A stretch of DNA of 64,000 nt from Sphaerulina vaccinii (GCA_022570795.1 JAKUDP010000018.1:124001-188000), one strand, 5' to 3'. Positions 52,593-62,935 are shown, counted from the first letter of the stretch. The notes: generated by a model not told the origin, from the letters alone. Made by a program: numbers and translations.

Positions 52593-54053
52593 ATGACAAT
52601 GTCGGTGGAAGGAAAGGAGAATCAAATTAACGCCGTGTCACTGCGAGCTGAACTGAAAGAGTGGGAGAATGCGTTCAAGGAGGCGAATGGCCGCAAAGCA
52701 GGACGCGAGGATATCAAGAAGGACGCTGTCATTGGTATGAAGACAAACAAGTGGAAGAGATATGGACAGGACTGATGTGGCAGTATAGGAGCCAAGTACA
52801 AGCTATACAACGAATTGACGAGACTGGCGAAACAGCCTGCGATCGCCACAACACCCCGAAAGAGCACGCGATCAACGAACACGAAACATTCACCAGCCAA
52901 AGCAAGCAACGCCACAAGCAAGCAGGCAACGCCACGAAGAACACCCTTACGAGCCCAGTCTGCTCTTCTACAACCGTCAGATGTGCTTTCGCCTGTGCCA
53001 GAAGTTGAGCCTACACCACAATGGATCAGAGCGGCATTGGGACCAACACCACAGCGAGATGGGCATGTGCTAGGCTTGTTCGACATAGACGAAGATGTGC
53101 AAGAGACGCCAATGAAAGGAGGCCAAGATGGTGGTTCTGGTCAGATTATAGCTAGAACTCCTAGCAACGGCACATCCTCAGCTGAGCACGTACATATGAA
53201 GTCGCCCGAGTCCTCCAATGGCAAGCGATTCATGTTCGCAGCCTTTGTCGGAACGCCACTGAAACGGAAGCGAGATAATCAGGATATCGGGACTACGAGC
53301 TCATCGAAACGAAAGTTCGCCACTCCTTCATTCTTACGAAGATGTAATCCACTGGCCAAGATTGATGAGGATGACGATACAGCCCAAGAGCCTGTGTCAA
53401 GAGCACCGTTCCAGAAACGTGGACTAGTGAGAAGTCTGAGCACCATCATTCAGAACCTGAAGAAACAGCAAGACAAGGGCATGGACGACGAGTGGGACAT
53501 CATGGACGAACTGGAGGCTGAAGAACGTGGGGAGCCTGTACAGAAGAAGCCAGCTCCAGAAGTGCAGGTGGAAGATAGCCAGGCCGTGGAGATGCCCCTA
53601 GGACCTGACCAAGGGTCTGAATCGAGTGAGGAAGATAGCGGTCCCGACCCAAGCATGCCCGCAAGAAAGCCATACAAGAAGAAGGGGCTGAAACGACAAA
53701 CCAGACGAACGAACATGAAGCCAGTACTACACAAACCTCGAAAGGAGGTCGAAGATGTTCCCGAAGAAAGCGACGATGAAACTGAGAAAGTCGCAGAGAC
53801 ACAGCCACCTGTAGATGGCGATGAATTCGAAGATGTGGAAGATGAATCGAACGATGAGAAAGCCGCCACCAAGAAGACGAAGACGAAAACGAAAACAAAA
53901 CAGTCCAAAGCACTGCAAGGAGCAGGACCCGACTTCGACGATGGCAAAGGAAAACGAAAAGTCAAAGCTGAAGCACACGCAAATTACAGACGACTAAACA
54001 TCAAGAACAAGAATTCGAAAGCGAAAGGGAGAGGGGGGTTTGGCAAGAGATAG
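52593..54053 (+). CDS. sld2: DNA replication initiation factor Sld2
   Basis: Join 52593..52734, 52789..54053 (468 aa). Sld2 (Drc1; RecQL4 N-terminus relative) is phosphorylated by S-phase CDK and then binds Dpb11 to start DNA replication. The N-terminal domain reads LRAELKEWENAFKEANGRKA then GREDIKKDAVIGAKYKLYNE across the 54-nt intron, the classic Sld2 signature. Several S/T-P sites follow (e.g. SPVPEVEPTPQW, GTPLKRKRD), as expected of a CDK target. The remainder is disordered, acidic (MDDEWDIMDELEAEERG) and basic in turn, with a KTKTKTKTKQ stretch and a terminal NYRRLNIKNKNSKAKGRGGF motif typical of the family. ATG 52599 is an alternative start two codons in. Confidence 0.9.
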
Positions 54054-54133
54054 ATACGAAATGAAGAGATGACTTATGAGTTGCGAAGGCTCATTCTTCT
54101 GCATTGAATCGGGAAGACAAGCTCCTCCCAATG

Positions 54134-54400
54134 CTAAGCCCCAACTTGCCTAAGATCAAAGTCCCTCCTCCTCGCTGCCAATGCTGCATACCAAACACGG
54201 AATGGTCTCGTCCCCATGAAAGCCACGAAGTCTCCTCTGCGTGCATCTTTCTTCCATTCAGACGCGCAGAGTCGGTAGAAAGTCTTGTTGGTTTGTGAGA
54301 GTTTAATAACTGCTTCGATTGGTAGGTTCTCGATGATTGCGCAAATCATCTCTTCTGGAAAATTACTTAATGATGGTAGTGGAGGTGGTGTCGTTCCCAT
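54134..54400 (-). CDS. Short F-box protein, array member A
   Basis: 88 aa from ATG 54400. F-box about residues 10-45: FPEEMICAIIENLPIEAVIK, LSQTNKTFYRLC; then RRGDFVAFMGTRPFRVWYAA and LAARR. The tail motif RR-x-DF-x-x-F-x-x-TR-x-x-x-x-WYAA is shared with the gene at 23701 and with array member C. The frame is open upstream to 54616 in a segment with leucine-rich, coding-like content (LLLANAQLVSMIPL) that may belong to the end of broken member B. No substrate-binding domain. Closest neighbour is the 3' end of Sld2, convergent. Confidence 0.65.
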   Translation of the reverse strand: MGTTPPPLPSLSNFPEEMICAIIENLPIEAVIKLSQTNKTFYRLCASEWKKDARRGDFVAFMGTRPFRVWYAALAARRRDFDLRQVGA

Positions 54401-54439
54401 GCTGGATCTGGATGCGTTGCGGAGGCGGGCCAAAAGGTG

Positions 54440-54949
54440 AGGGAAGTTGATGTTGGGGCCGCTTATGATGCACCACATGCTGACTAGCAGGCTACCTAAA
54501 GGTTCTGTCTCGCCTGGCTGGCAGAGAGGTATCATAGATACTAACTGCGCGTTTGCTAGAAGAAGTCTTTCTGCTACAAACATATAGCTAGCTCTGTTTC
54601 TAGCCACTCCTATCAATGCATCGGAGGCACACGAATCTCAACAGGACCAACTTCGATGTACATCCCACGAACGGTTGCCCACTTGTTTAAGGTGACTTGC
54701 TTCAAGGTGGGCTGCAAATGCGAGCATCGTTGACCACAGAGTACCAGCCGGAGAAAGGTCTCCAACGCGAGACGAGCGAGGTCAGTTCCAGGCGGTACTT
54801 TGAGTGTTTCCGGTCGCAAGTCGATAGGAGAGCTTGTTTGTTCGCGAGAGTGCCGAGATGTCTTGCACGGTAGAGATACTGTTGATGATCAGGGAGAGGA
54901 GATCTTCTGCCAAGGCGTCGAGCCCTGCTTGTGGATGTGTTGATGCCAT
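54440..54949 (-). pseudogene. F-box array member B, probably frameshifted
   Basis: ATG 54949 opens MASTHPQAGLDALAEDLLSL and ISALSRTNKLSYRL, an F-box like its neighbours, but the frame ends at 54782. A coding-like reading continues in a second frame as LRPETLKVPPGTDLARLALE, LRLVLCGQRCSHLQPTL and IEVGPVEIRVPPMH to 54613, and then in a third as the leucine-rich segment down to about 54440. This suggests a once ~220-aa protein broken by two small indels. It also hints that other members lost similar C-terminal regions. An intron explanation was not found. Confidence 0.45.
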
Positions 54950-55063
54950 GCTAGATGTTTGTTGTAGCAAGAGAAGAACAAGATATCAAGTGTTGATCTT
55001 GTAGTTGCAGGCAATAACACTAGAGTTAATGTCTCGTCGGCTAAGAAAAATCGCGACTATCGA

Positions 55064-55312
55064 TCATGATGATTGATACATGCAGTAGATCCTTGTGTCA
55101 GCCATGGCTGCATACCACTGACGAAGTGGTCTTGTCCTCAAGAAAATTACAAAGTCTTCTCGACGTTCCGGGTCTTTCCAGTCGCTTAATCGATGGAACT
55201 TCCTGCTGGTCCGAGCCAGACAAAACATGGCCTCGATTGGTGTATGTTTGATGATAAGTGAGAGGATCTCTTCTGGAAGGTCGCTCAATGATATTCTTGG
55301 AGGTGTTGCCAT
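55064..55312 (-). CDS. Short F-box protein, array member C
   Basis: 82 aa from ATG 55312. F-box: LPEEILSLIIKHTPIEAMF, LARTSRKFHRLSDW; tail motif RREDFVIFLRTRPLRQWYAA. Very close in layout to the gene at 23701 and to member A. It ends 11 residues after WYAAMA (TRIYCMYQSS), much shorter than usual F-box proteins, so any substrate-binding region is missing or supplied by a partner. May be truncated. Confidence 0.65.
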   Translation of the reverse strand: MATPPRISLSDLPEEILSLIIKHTPIEAMFCLARTSRKFHRLSDWKDPERREDFVIFLRTRPLRQWYAAMADTRIYCMYQSS

Positions 55313-55335
55313 TCTGAAGAGGTGAGGGTGAGCCG

Positions 55336-55839
55336 CTATATGCTCACTGGTTGCAGGAGGTCTTTCGTTCTATGCGTCGAACAGCACTGTTTCGAGGGTG
55401 GTTTGCTACTACAGTACTCATGTATGCAAGCCAACTTGTCTCGCCCGATGTGTCTCAGGTTCTTTCTCTCCTTTACCGCTGATTCGAGCGGATTCGCTAG
55501 TACACACCACGCTTGCTCCATCCCATCAAGCCCTCGACTAATAATTAGGCCCTTGCCACAATGGTGTGGTGGTAGAACGGCATGTGACCAGTGCCCCAGC
55601 TCCTCGTAATACTCATCGTCTTCGACAATGTGGAAAGTATAGCGTACAGCATGCCGGTGGCGGCGGTCCAACTTGCGCGTGAGTATGAGGGTGACGAGTT
55701 CTTCGCAGCGTGAGGAGTGTGTCCAGTCAAACAGTCGATGGAAGAGGTTGTTGGTTTGGGAGAGGGCGGAGACTGCTTGAGTGGATAGTCGATCGATGAT
55801 TGCGGAAAGAAGTTCTTCTGGCAGACTGTCGAGTGACAT
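55336..55839 (-). CDS. Short F-box protein, array member D (longest)
   Basis: 167 aa from ATG 55839. F-box: LPEELLSAIIDRLSTQAVSA, LSQTNNLFHRLFDW, followed by a changed tail (SSRCEELVTLILTRKLDRR) in place of the RREDF motif. After that is a His/aromatic-rich stretch (RYTFHIVEDDEYYEELGHW) and a Cys-containing C-terminus (CSSKPPSKQCC). Not recognised outside the F-box. Stop lies 23 bp upstream of member C's start, so the array is tightly packed. Confidence 0.65.
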   Translation of the reverse strand: MSLDSLPEELLSAIIDRLSTQAVSALSQTNNLFHRLFDWTHSSRCEELVTLILTRKLDRRHRHAVRYTFHIVEDDEYYEELGHWSHAVLPPHHCGKGLIISRGLDGMEQAWCVLANPLESAVKERKNLRHIGRDKLACIHEYCSSKPPSKQCCSTHRTKDLLQPVSI

Positions 55840-56160
55840 GTGGTCCGAGGTGAGGCTGTTGATTCGTCGCCAGAGCTAATGCTGCTTTGGAATGGAAATT
55901 GTCGAGTGTTGATGTCTGAGAGGATGCCAGAGTCCGGTATGAGTATGCTTGAAGATATACTTCTGTCTCGCACAGCGTGACTTTCAATCAATCGTGTCGT
56001 AAATCAGCAGCCAAGACAAACTTAGCACGACACCTTGGTAGCGAGCCACTGGTTTGATCACACTCTCACCAAAAAGGGAATTTCCTCATCAGCCTCATCG
56101 ACCTCCGATACGCATCTACCCCCTTCTCGTTCGAAGAGCTAAATCCCGTCCTCAGTTCAT

Positions 56161-56442
56161 TCAGGTCCCACCACCGTTCGAGCCTCTTGAACGCCAGAGA
56201 GCGGATCGTGGAACAAGCTGATGATGGAATATGAGAGCCATACCACGATCATGCGAAAGCACATCTTTGACAAGCTCGGATTGGCGTGATGGTGTTTCCC
56301 AGTCGCAGAGTCGGTGGAATATCTTATTTATTTGAGATAGTATCATCACTGACATGATGGGTAGGTTGTCGATGATTCTTGTACAGAGCTTTTCTGGCAA
56401 AGTGCTCAAAAAGGATGCTTGAGGTTGGTGAGTTCTCGCCAT
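56161..56442 (-). CDS. Short F-box protein, array member E
   Basis: 93 aa from ATG 56442, chosen because MARTHQPQASFLSTLPEKLC aligns with its neighbours; an upstream in-frame ATG at 56517 would add 25 residues. F-box: LPEKLCTRIIDNLPIMSVMI, LSQINKIFHRLCDW; then SRQSELVKDVLSH where others have RREDF. No WYAA tail; the end is Gly/Arg-rich. It is the first of the array in transcription order and lies 3' of the Baeyer-Villiger monooxygenase gene. Confidence 0.6.
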   Translation of the reverse strand: MARTHQPQASFLSTLPEKLCTRIIDNLPIMSVMILSQINKIFHRLCDWETPSRQSELVKDVLSHDRGMALIFHHQLVPRSALWRSRGSNGGGT

Positions 56443-56697
56443 AGTGGATTTTGGAATTGAAGTCGAAGTTGTAGGTGCTTGGCGTAAGGTTTCTGTTCTC
56501 CACCTGGTAGCATCCATTTGGGTGGGACGACGCTAATGCACCTTGGACGAGTGTGCTGTATGTGCCCGATGATGGCCATGGATGTTAGCGAACGATAGAC
56601 ACAGCGACTTACGACACCTGAAATATAAAAATGACAACTTATGCGGCTATACAAAATCGCTCCCTAAACAAACCAACCTCCAGCATGCTCACTTGAG

Positions 56698-58580
56698 CTA
56701 AGCCTTAACAACATCAAAGCCCTCCCAATTCGTCAAATACTTCCTAATCTCAGGCCCATAAGCATTAACACCACCCGCATAACAAGTCATCTCAAACTTC
56801 TTTCCCGGCACAGTACCACCCATATACGTACTCCTCGTAGTAGGGAACAGAGTATCCGCGGCCAAATCCTGAATTCTCTGTTTCCACGCATCAGAAGCCT
56901 CCTTCGTAGGGTTGATAGTCTTGATATTCTGCTTCTTGATCTGGAGAATAGCATCTCTGATCCATCGGGCTTGGATCTCAACAGATGATGGGCCGTTGGA
57001 GAGGAGAGTGGGGCCGTGTGGGCCGTAGAGGTGGAAGAGGTTGGGGTAGCCTGCAATGGTGGTGCCCAAGAAGGTGTTCGCACCCTCTTTCCATTCATCG
57101 CTGAGGTAGGTTCCATTGACGGACTTGAGACCCATGGATGTCATGCCTCCTGTTACGACGTCGAAACCCGTAGCGAGGGCGATGATGTCGAATTCGATTT
57201 CTTTGCCGTTGGCTACGATGCCCTTTTCTGTGAAGCGCTCGATTGGTGTGCCGTTTTGTTCGTTGATGTTGACAATGGCCACGTTATCTCTGTCGAGAAC
57301 TTCGTAGAAGTTTTGCTCGAGACATGGACGCTTGACACCGAATGGGTGGGGTTTCTGTTCTGGGAAGAGGACCTTCTGCTTCTCTGGGTTCTTGACGCGG
57401 GTGGATTGCTTCTTACGCCAGAAGTTGTAGGCAATGTCGTTAGCCTTGTCGTTGGCGAGGTAGTCCTTGTAGCCTCCTAGCCAAAGAGAGAAGCCTTGTC
57501 CCTTCCATAGATTTTCAAGGAACTCCTCACGCTCTTCCTCGGTATCTTGGAAGGTCTCGCCTGTTACGAGAGAATGTTAGCAAATGCTCGTACTTCAAAA
57601 ATGCTGTGTGCCCGAGTTGGAGACTTACGTTCACAGAGATCGTAGTGGAAGCCTGCGAAGGTGAGCTCGCGCAGGGCGTGCATGTATGGGTAGTTTGGCT
57701 TGAGCCCATCTTGCTCTGCCTTGGTCAGGTCACGCTTGCCCATGGGTAGAGCAAGATTAGGCGTCCGTTGGTAGACTGTCAACTGTTCTGCTTCAGGACC
57801 CATCTCTTGAACCATCTGCACGCCAGAAGCTCCAGTTCCGATGACAGCCACCTTCTTGCCCTTGTAGTCGACGCCCTCTGCTGGCCAGAAAGAGCTGTGG
57901 TGGATCTCGCCCTTGAAGGTGTCGAGGCCTGGAACATCAGGAATGTCTGCAAGTCTTGTCAGTCTTCACATCAGCGCCATTCATCCTGATTCAACTTACA
58001 TCGCTTGGCGGCGAAGCCTGCAGCAACGATCAAGAATCGTGCCTTGGTAGTACGACCGTCTGAAGTCTTCACGATCCACTTCGACTCCTTCTCGTCAAAT
58101 TCTGCAGAGACTACGACAGTCTCGAATGCGCAGTCTTTGCTCAGCCCGAGTGTCTTGTCTAGGTGGTCAAAATAGGCCTGCAGCTCTTCCCAGTTGGGGT
58201 AGTTTGTCGTCCAGTACCAGTCCTTGTAGACTTCGGGAATTGCGAGCTCGTAGATCGGAACTGGGCTGTCCACTCTGGCACCTGGGTAGACGTTCTATTC
58301 CTCGTTAGTAGAGCACGAATCACCTCGAATCACAGATTGAGCTCACCCAACGCCAGGTACCACCGAATCCAAGCCCAGCATCGTACAGCACGGTGTTGAA
58401 GCCATTCTTTCTCGACTCGTACAAGCTCATTGCTCCACCAAAGCCAGCACCGACGATAAGAACATCGATATCGAGGCCATCTGCGTATGGACCATCATCT
58501 CGTCGGCGGCGACCATACTGGTGCAAGTCTGTCTTGAGAATTCGCTCTGGGTTCTGCGTGTCTACTCCTGGGTCGCCCAT
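56698..58580 (-). CDS. Baeyer-Villiger-type flavin monooxygenase, four exons
   Basis: Join 58580..58347, 58294..58000, 57946..57629, 57560..56698 (569 aa). FAD/NADPH enzyme inserting oxygen next to ketones (cyclohexanone/steroid monooxygenase type). Seen: FAD motif VLIVGAGFGGAMSLYESRK (about residue 41 on); FGGTWRWNVYPGARVDS, the family block restored by intron 1; the Baeyer-Villiger fingerprint FKGEIHHSSFWP; NADPH motif KVAVIGTGASGVQMVQE; DIIALATGFD; and a C-terminal YGPEIRKYLTNWEGF. All junction phases agree; introns are 52-68 nt. The fingerprint's second half reads HHSSFWP, matching F-x-G-x-x-x-H-x-x-x-W-P. No PKS/terpene genes flank it, so a catabolic role is as likely as secondary metabolism. 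Confidence 0.94.
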
Positions 58581-61073
58581 GATGTCTTAAAGCTTGTAGA
58601 AAAGTTGTGTGATTGTGAGAGATCTGAGAAGAACACACCTCTACCAGCGTGGGGCACCGAGATCTTATCAACGCTACACACTGCTACAGTACTTCCCTTC
58701 ATCCGCGGCGTCTTGGACACTGGGCTCGATCGCGACAGCTTGGAAGCTCATATTGAGGTCAAACATGCCCTGCATAAGCGCCTCGCATCTGCGGGGTCTG
58801 AGGCTGAAGCTCTTTCGGTTGTCTGGGGTACCTGGGGAAATGCCAAATGTGAAGCAACTCTGCCAACCCATATTGCACAAAGCAGGTCAGCCGACAGCTG
58901 TGCTGCTGAGAACTGCAGTGGCTTGTGAAGTACTGAGATCTGGACCTGGCTGGGAGAGTGCGTGATCACGATATGGTTAGCCGATGGTACCTTTGGAGGG
59001 GCAGCAGCAATTCCAACTCGTTTTTCGCATCGTCCTTGTGAGTCTCGACGACAAGCAGCGGAGAGGTTGCATAAGGGCAATGCTGAAAGATCGCGACACG
59101 ATATTGGTCATTTCACTTCGGGATATGCTATTCCTTGCTGGACTTCTGGTTGTTGATCTCGCGCATCTGTCAACTACTGTAAAGATTCAGCCCTGATCGA
59201 TTGTGCTGCGTGGTTAGAATATCAATTTCAAGCGTGTAGCCATAATGGTGGCCCAGAAGCGTGTGTACAGAGGTACGATATCGACAGTACACTTCATATC
59301 GGCTTTGATCTCCAAAGTAGATTGGCGAGACCAGTGTACAGATCTCGCCCGCAGTAGTTCTACGGGAATACTGCAGAGCCTCATTCGTGCTCGGGAATGG
59401 CAGAATCGCTGTGCATATCGGTGGGCTTCATGTGAGCTGTATTCCTTTTCGCCTCACCTGCTGTTCGGTACTGCGAGTTCCACGTGGTCGCCATTTCGCC
59501 GATTGCAGTGCTTCAAAGCGGCCTGATTCCAGTTCTCGTGCTTGTGCAAGCTCCTCCGGTCGAAGGGCAGCAGTGGCAGCCACTCATCGCGTCGTAATGC
59601 ATGAGCATTTGTAAAGAATCGGATGTGCGAGGAGTGATTGAGGCAGAGAAGTGAAGCTGTGGAGGTGAGAAACTGCAAAAGGAGCAACTGCCATCGCTCG
59701 ATCAGACCTTCCTGCTCTCAGGTGCGAGTCTGCGCCGCTGCCCCACCGCCATCGTGGACAAGTACGTCTGCTGCAGCAGCTTCGAATTAAGATGATGAGG
59801 TGGTGACCGCGATATCGAAGTTGGCGATGTCGTTGGAACGAAAAGATCCTCGCCGGCCGCCAAGAGTCGCACATGCTCACGGACTTCATCTCGACCTTCA
59901 ACTCTGCTCACAACAACAAACACTTCACCGCAACGATAACCAGCCAGCAGCGTCAATCGGCCGCATCTTTCCGACCGTCGAACGTCCCGTACAGCGCCGT
60001 GGTCATGTCGCGGTGATCAGAAGGCCGTGATGCTTTCAGACCGCCAAAGATTCCCCTCGGACTGCGCAACACGACCGGCAGAAAATTGAATATTGAGGCC
60101 GGTGAAAGCTGGCGATGAGGCACGCGACTGCGCATTTGGACTGAATGCCTGAATGCTGCGAGTGGACGGCTGAGGGCGCGATGCTCGGAGCGCATCTTTC
60201 ACATCAAGTCTGGCTATCGAGTCGTGGTATCTGGTTTGAGCCTCGAATGATCGAGGTCGAAAACCAGTAACCAGTCTCCCAGACGCACGGGTACGATCGA
60301 CGAGCGACAGGCGACGATACCGCCCAGCTCAACTTTTAGCAGTTACCAGGCAATGTACGACCGGCGCACTTACACCATCAACACCCAAAAGACTGCAGAC
60401 TGGCTGGTGGAACCACCTTGGTGCTCCGCAGCACCCAAGGCTGCCGCTTCGCCTTTCAATGTACACTTTGCTAGGAGGAGTTCGACAACGAGCACACTGC
60501 GCAGCATCTTAGAGACGCTCCGACATACGAATCAACGAAACTCTGGAAAGTGCCAGGTTCGAGGCGCTTCTCTGGATGCTTGAGAGCCAGTGCGGACGGA
60601 AGCACGACCATCGCCGAGCACGTCGTGCCATGTCAATATGAAGCAATCGGCGACCCATATCGCGCGATGGATGGCGGAAGGCTGCAACTGTGTACTTGGT
60701 CCAGTACTTTGATAAGGGAACGACGCCCTGAAGATATTTGAGCTGGCTGCAGAGCATTATGGGTGCCGTGCACGCGTATCTGGATACGAGACGCATGCAG
60801 TACGCCACGCTCCGGAAGTTTGAGCGCATTGGCGAGAGCTCTAGAGGCTTTACAATGCTATTGCCTGGACGTGCGCTTTCCCGATCATTCCACACGCAGA
60901 TCAGTGTCTGTTGCGTTCATTGTGGATTGAGAGTGATAAGGACAGTGCGGATAGCTGCTGGAGAAGGTGGTGCAATGATCAAACCAGAACGGGTTGAAAG
61001 AGATGGAGTGGCGTGTGCCTTACCGTGCTATTATACTGGCTTCATACCCTGCCATACTGTTTGGCCAGAGTCT
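58581..61073. other. 2.5-kb region with coding-like fragments but no whole gene
   Basis: No complete gene could be built. Minus-strand patches look protein-coding but are isolated by stops or frame changes: one near 59500-59610 (reading PEELAQARELESGRFEAL), one near 60650-60860 (ALANALKLPERGVLHASRIQ), and one near 60510-60640 (PSALALKHPEKRLEPGTFQS) in the same frame as the previous patch but separated by a TGA. These could be exons of genes I could not join, or decayed genes. Confidence 0.35.
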
Positions 61074-61450
61074 TCACGACCAGCGATATCTGCAATGGTG
61101 TAATAGAAGGTGTAATGAGTGATGGAAATGGGCGCGAAAGATATGGCGTGAAACTGGACTTACATTGCTTTCGCACCGAACTCGTACAGTAATATGCCCA
61201 TGACGTACAGCGACAGGCGTTTCCAAGTGTCCGGACGATCTGGCGAGTTTCCAATAAGCAATGCTTGCAGTAGAGACCACGATCGGCGTGATCTTGACAA
61301 CCATACTGGCGAAGGACTCTTGGGAACGCCATGGCCATCGATACTTCAAAGTGCCCAGCGCTCGTCAAGCCCAGAAGTCGGAGGCGGCTTCCCAAGATGG
61401 GCTATCGTAACCTGTTTCCCGCGATCTCTGGTGGCATCAGCCTTCAACAT
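61074..61450 (-). pseudogene. Possible membrane-protein gene remnant with frame changes
   Basis: From ATG 61450 the frame MLKADATRDRGKQVTIAHLG runs to a TGA near 61346; coding-like sequence continues in another frame (ESFASMVVKITPIVVSTASI), then in a third (LLIGNSPDRPDTWKRLSLYV, GILLYEFGAKA) up to a GTAAGT donor at 61163, with a TTGCAG acceptor at 61090. Two hydrophobic segments suggest an integral membrane protein. Two one-base changes would unite the pieces. Family not recognised. The evidence is pattern only, so confidence is low. Confidence 0.3.
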
Positions 61451-61829
61451 AGTCTTTTGGTGCTTCCATCATAGACTTACTGTACTAGCACCGAGAACGC
61501 TCTTCAGCAGTAAGGATCTGTGTCAATCTGGAACCAGCGCCAGGACCCGAGAGCATGCCAATCTCAATTGTTATGCTTCTGGGGTCCGGGAGATCTAAAG
61601 TCTCTGCTGTCCTGGCTCTTTGAGAATCTGTGTGTCTCCTATATTTATCACTTCTTCTGGTGTTCCTGTCCTGGCCATGACTTCTATACGGCACCACAGC
61701 ACCATCCTGGTCGCCACGCAACGTCGTCGGGTTATCAAAGCTGTTGTTAGTCTGGTCAGTACGTCCTTGATGGGCAAGTTGAGACAAGTGTGCGCGGCTG
61801 TCAAATGCGTTTGCCATTCTCTATCGACA

Positions 61830-62375
61830 CTAGGATCTGCTCGCCGTAGGCATTTGGAGCTTGAGAGGCTGTATGGGTTTGCTGTTCGCATTCTCCTCAA
61901 GCTTGCGTTTCTTCTTCGCAGCTTGTGCTTGTTCTCGCAGCGGTCGCTTCCGTGGCGAAGTGATCTTTCCAGTCGGCGGGTGAGCCGTGGTTCTGCTTCA
62001 GGGCTGCGACAGCCGCTCGCTCGAGATATGAGATGGGGTGGGTGATCGGCAAGAGAACTTGGTCATTTGGTACAATCTCGTTGAGCGCTCATCATACTGT
62101 CCAGACTTCAGCTTCTGCTCCATTGTGCCGAGATCCATTGGTTGCTTGATGATTTCTGTGTATGTGGGAATATTGAGCGCTACCGGATCGACAGGTTCCA
62201 GGAAAGGCAGAGAGCTTTTGGTCTTCTTGAGATTCTTCATCTTCTCCTGCAAGAAGCGTGTTTGCGCCGAGGTCATGGGCTGTGGGCCGCCGCCCGGCGT
62301 CCATCGTGCCGGTTGGCGCACCGTTGTTCGATATCGTATTCGAGTCCAGTATTGAGATCGCAGCGTTTCCTGCCA
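61830..62375 (-). pseudogene. Bromodomain fragment (BET/Bdf1 BD1-like), disrupted
   Basis: The frame 62321-61998 has PQPMTSAQTRF, NLKKTKSSLPFLEPVDPVAL, NIPTYTEIIKQPMDLGTMEQ then KLKSGQYDE: the first half of a BET-type first bromodomain (ZA loop with PVDPVALNIP and PMDLGTM). The second half, with the acetyl-lysine-binding Asn, is absent. A GTATGA donor (62097) and CAG acceptor (61993) would splice into a basic tail (PPTGKITSPRKRPLREQ, AAKKKRKLEENANSK) ending TAG 61830. Upstream, NTISNNGAPTGT lies one frame off the bromodomain frame, and an in-frame TGA occurs near 62390. It looks like a decayed or mis-assembled Bdf1-like gene; an intact copy would be expected elsewhere in the genome. Confidence 0.5.
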
Positions 62376-62464
62376 ATGGGTATCATTTGATCTCTTTGTC
62401 GGCCGATTTCAGGATCATTCCTGAAGACGGAGAAGTTGGCGGTGGCGGCGCTGTGGGACACAAG

Positions 62465-62935
62465 TCAGCATGGTCTGTTCAACTTCGCGGAGATGCGCAT
62501 CGTCGTTGGCAGTGACAAAGGATGTGCTTGCTGTCCATTGCGATAGCTTTGTTCTCGCGGCGCCGGCGCGCGGAGTGGAAGCTCGTCGAGCAGCCCATCT
62601 CTTCCATCGCGCCGCCTTCGGCTGGTTGCCTCATCGCCGAAGCGCGGAGCAGGGTGGTCGCACGAGTGCAGAGCGTCTTCGCCTGTGCTTCTCGAATTGG
62701 TGGAATGTCGTGGGAAGTGCTTACCAGCTCGCTCGGTGTCGCCAGCAGCGACGGCGCCTGCGAGGTCGCCACCCTCGTGCTTCAGGCGCACGCACCCATC
62801 GCAGATGAGCGAGTCGTGGCCTACAGTCACAATGTCAGTCAAGGTCGCTGTCTGTGGCTAGGGAGGTTACAAACCGCAGCTGCAGACGCCGCCGCCGCCG
62901 TTCTCCTTGCCGCACTTGCAGCACCACCAAGTCAT
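62465..62935 (-). CDS. Small Cys-rich, probably zinc-binding protein
   Basis: Join 62935..62875, 62820..62465 (138 aa). Exon 1 reads MTWWCCKCGKENGGGGVCSC; after a 54-nt intron (GTTTGT...CTGTAG) exon 2 continues GHDSLICDGCVRLKHEGG, giving C-x2-C...C-x-C-x-H...C-x2-C, a compact zinc-binding arrangement of a kind seen in many short, uncharacterised fungal proteins starting M-x-W-x-C-x-K-C. The phase at the junction (G|GC) agrees. The remaining ~100 residues are Arg/Ser-rich and less convincing; a possible further GTAAGC donor at about 62726 would alter them, so the C-terminus is uncertain. Confidence 0.5.
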
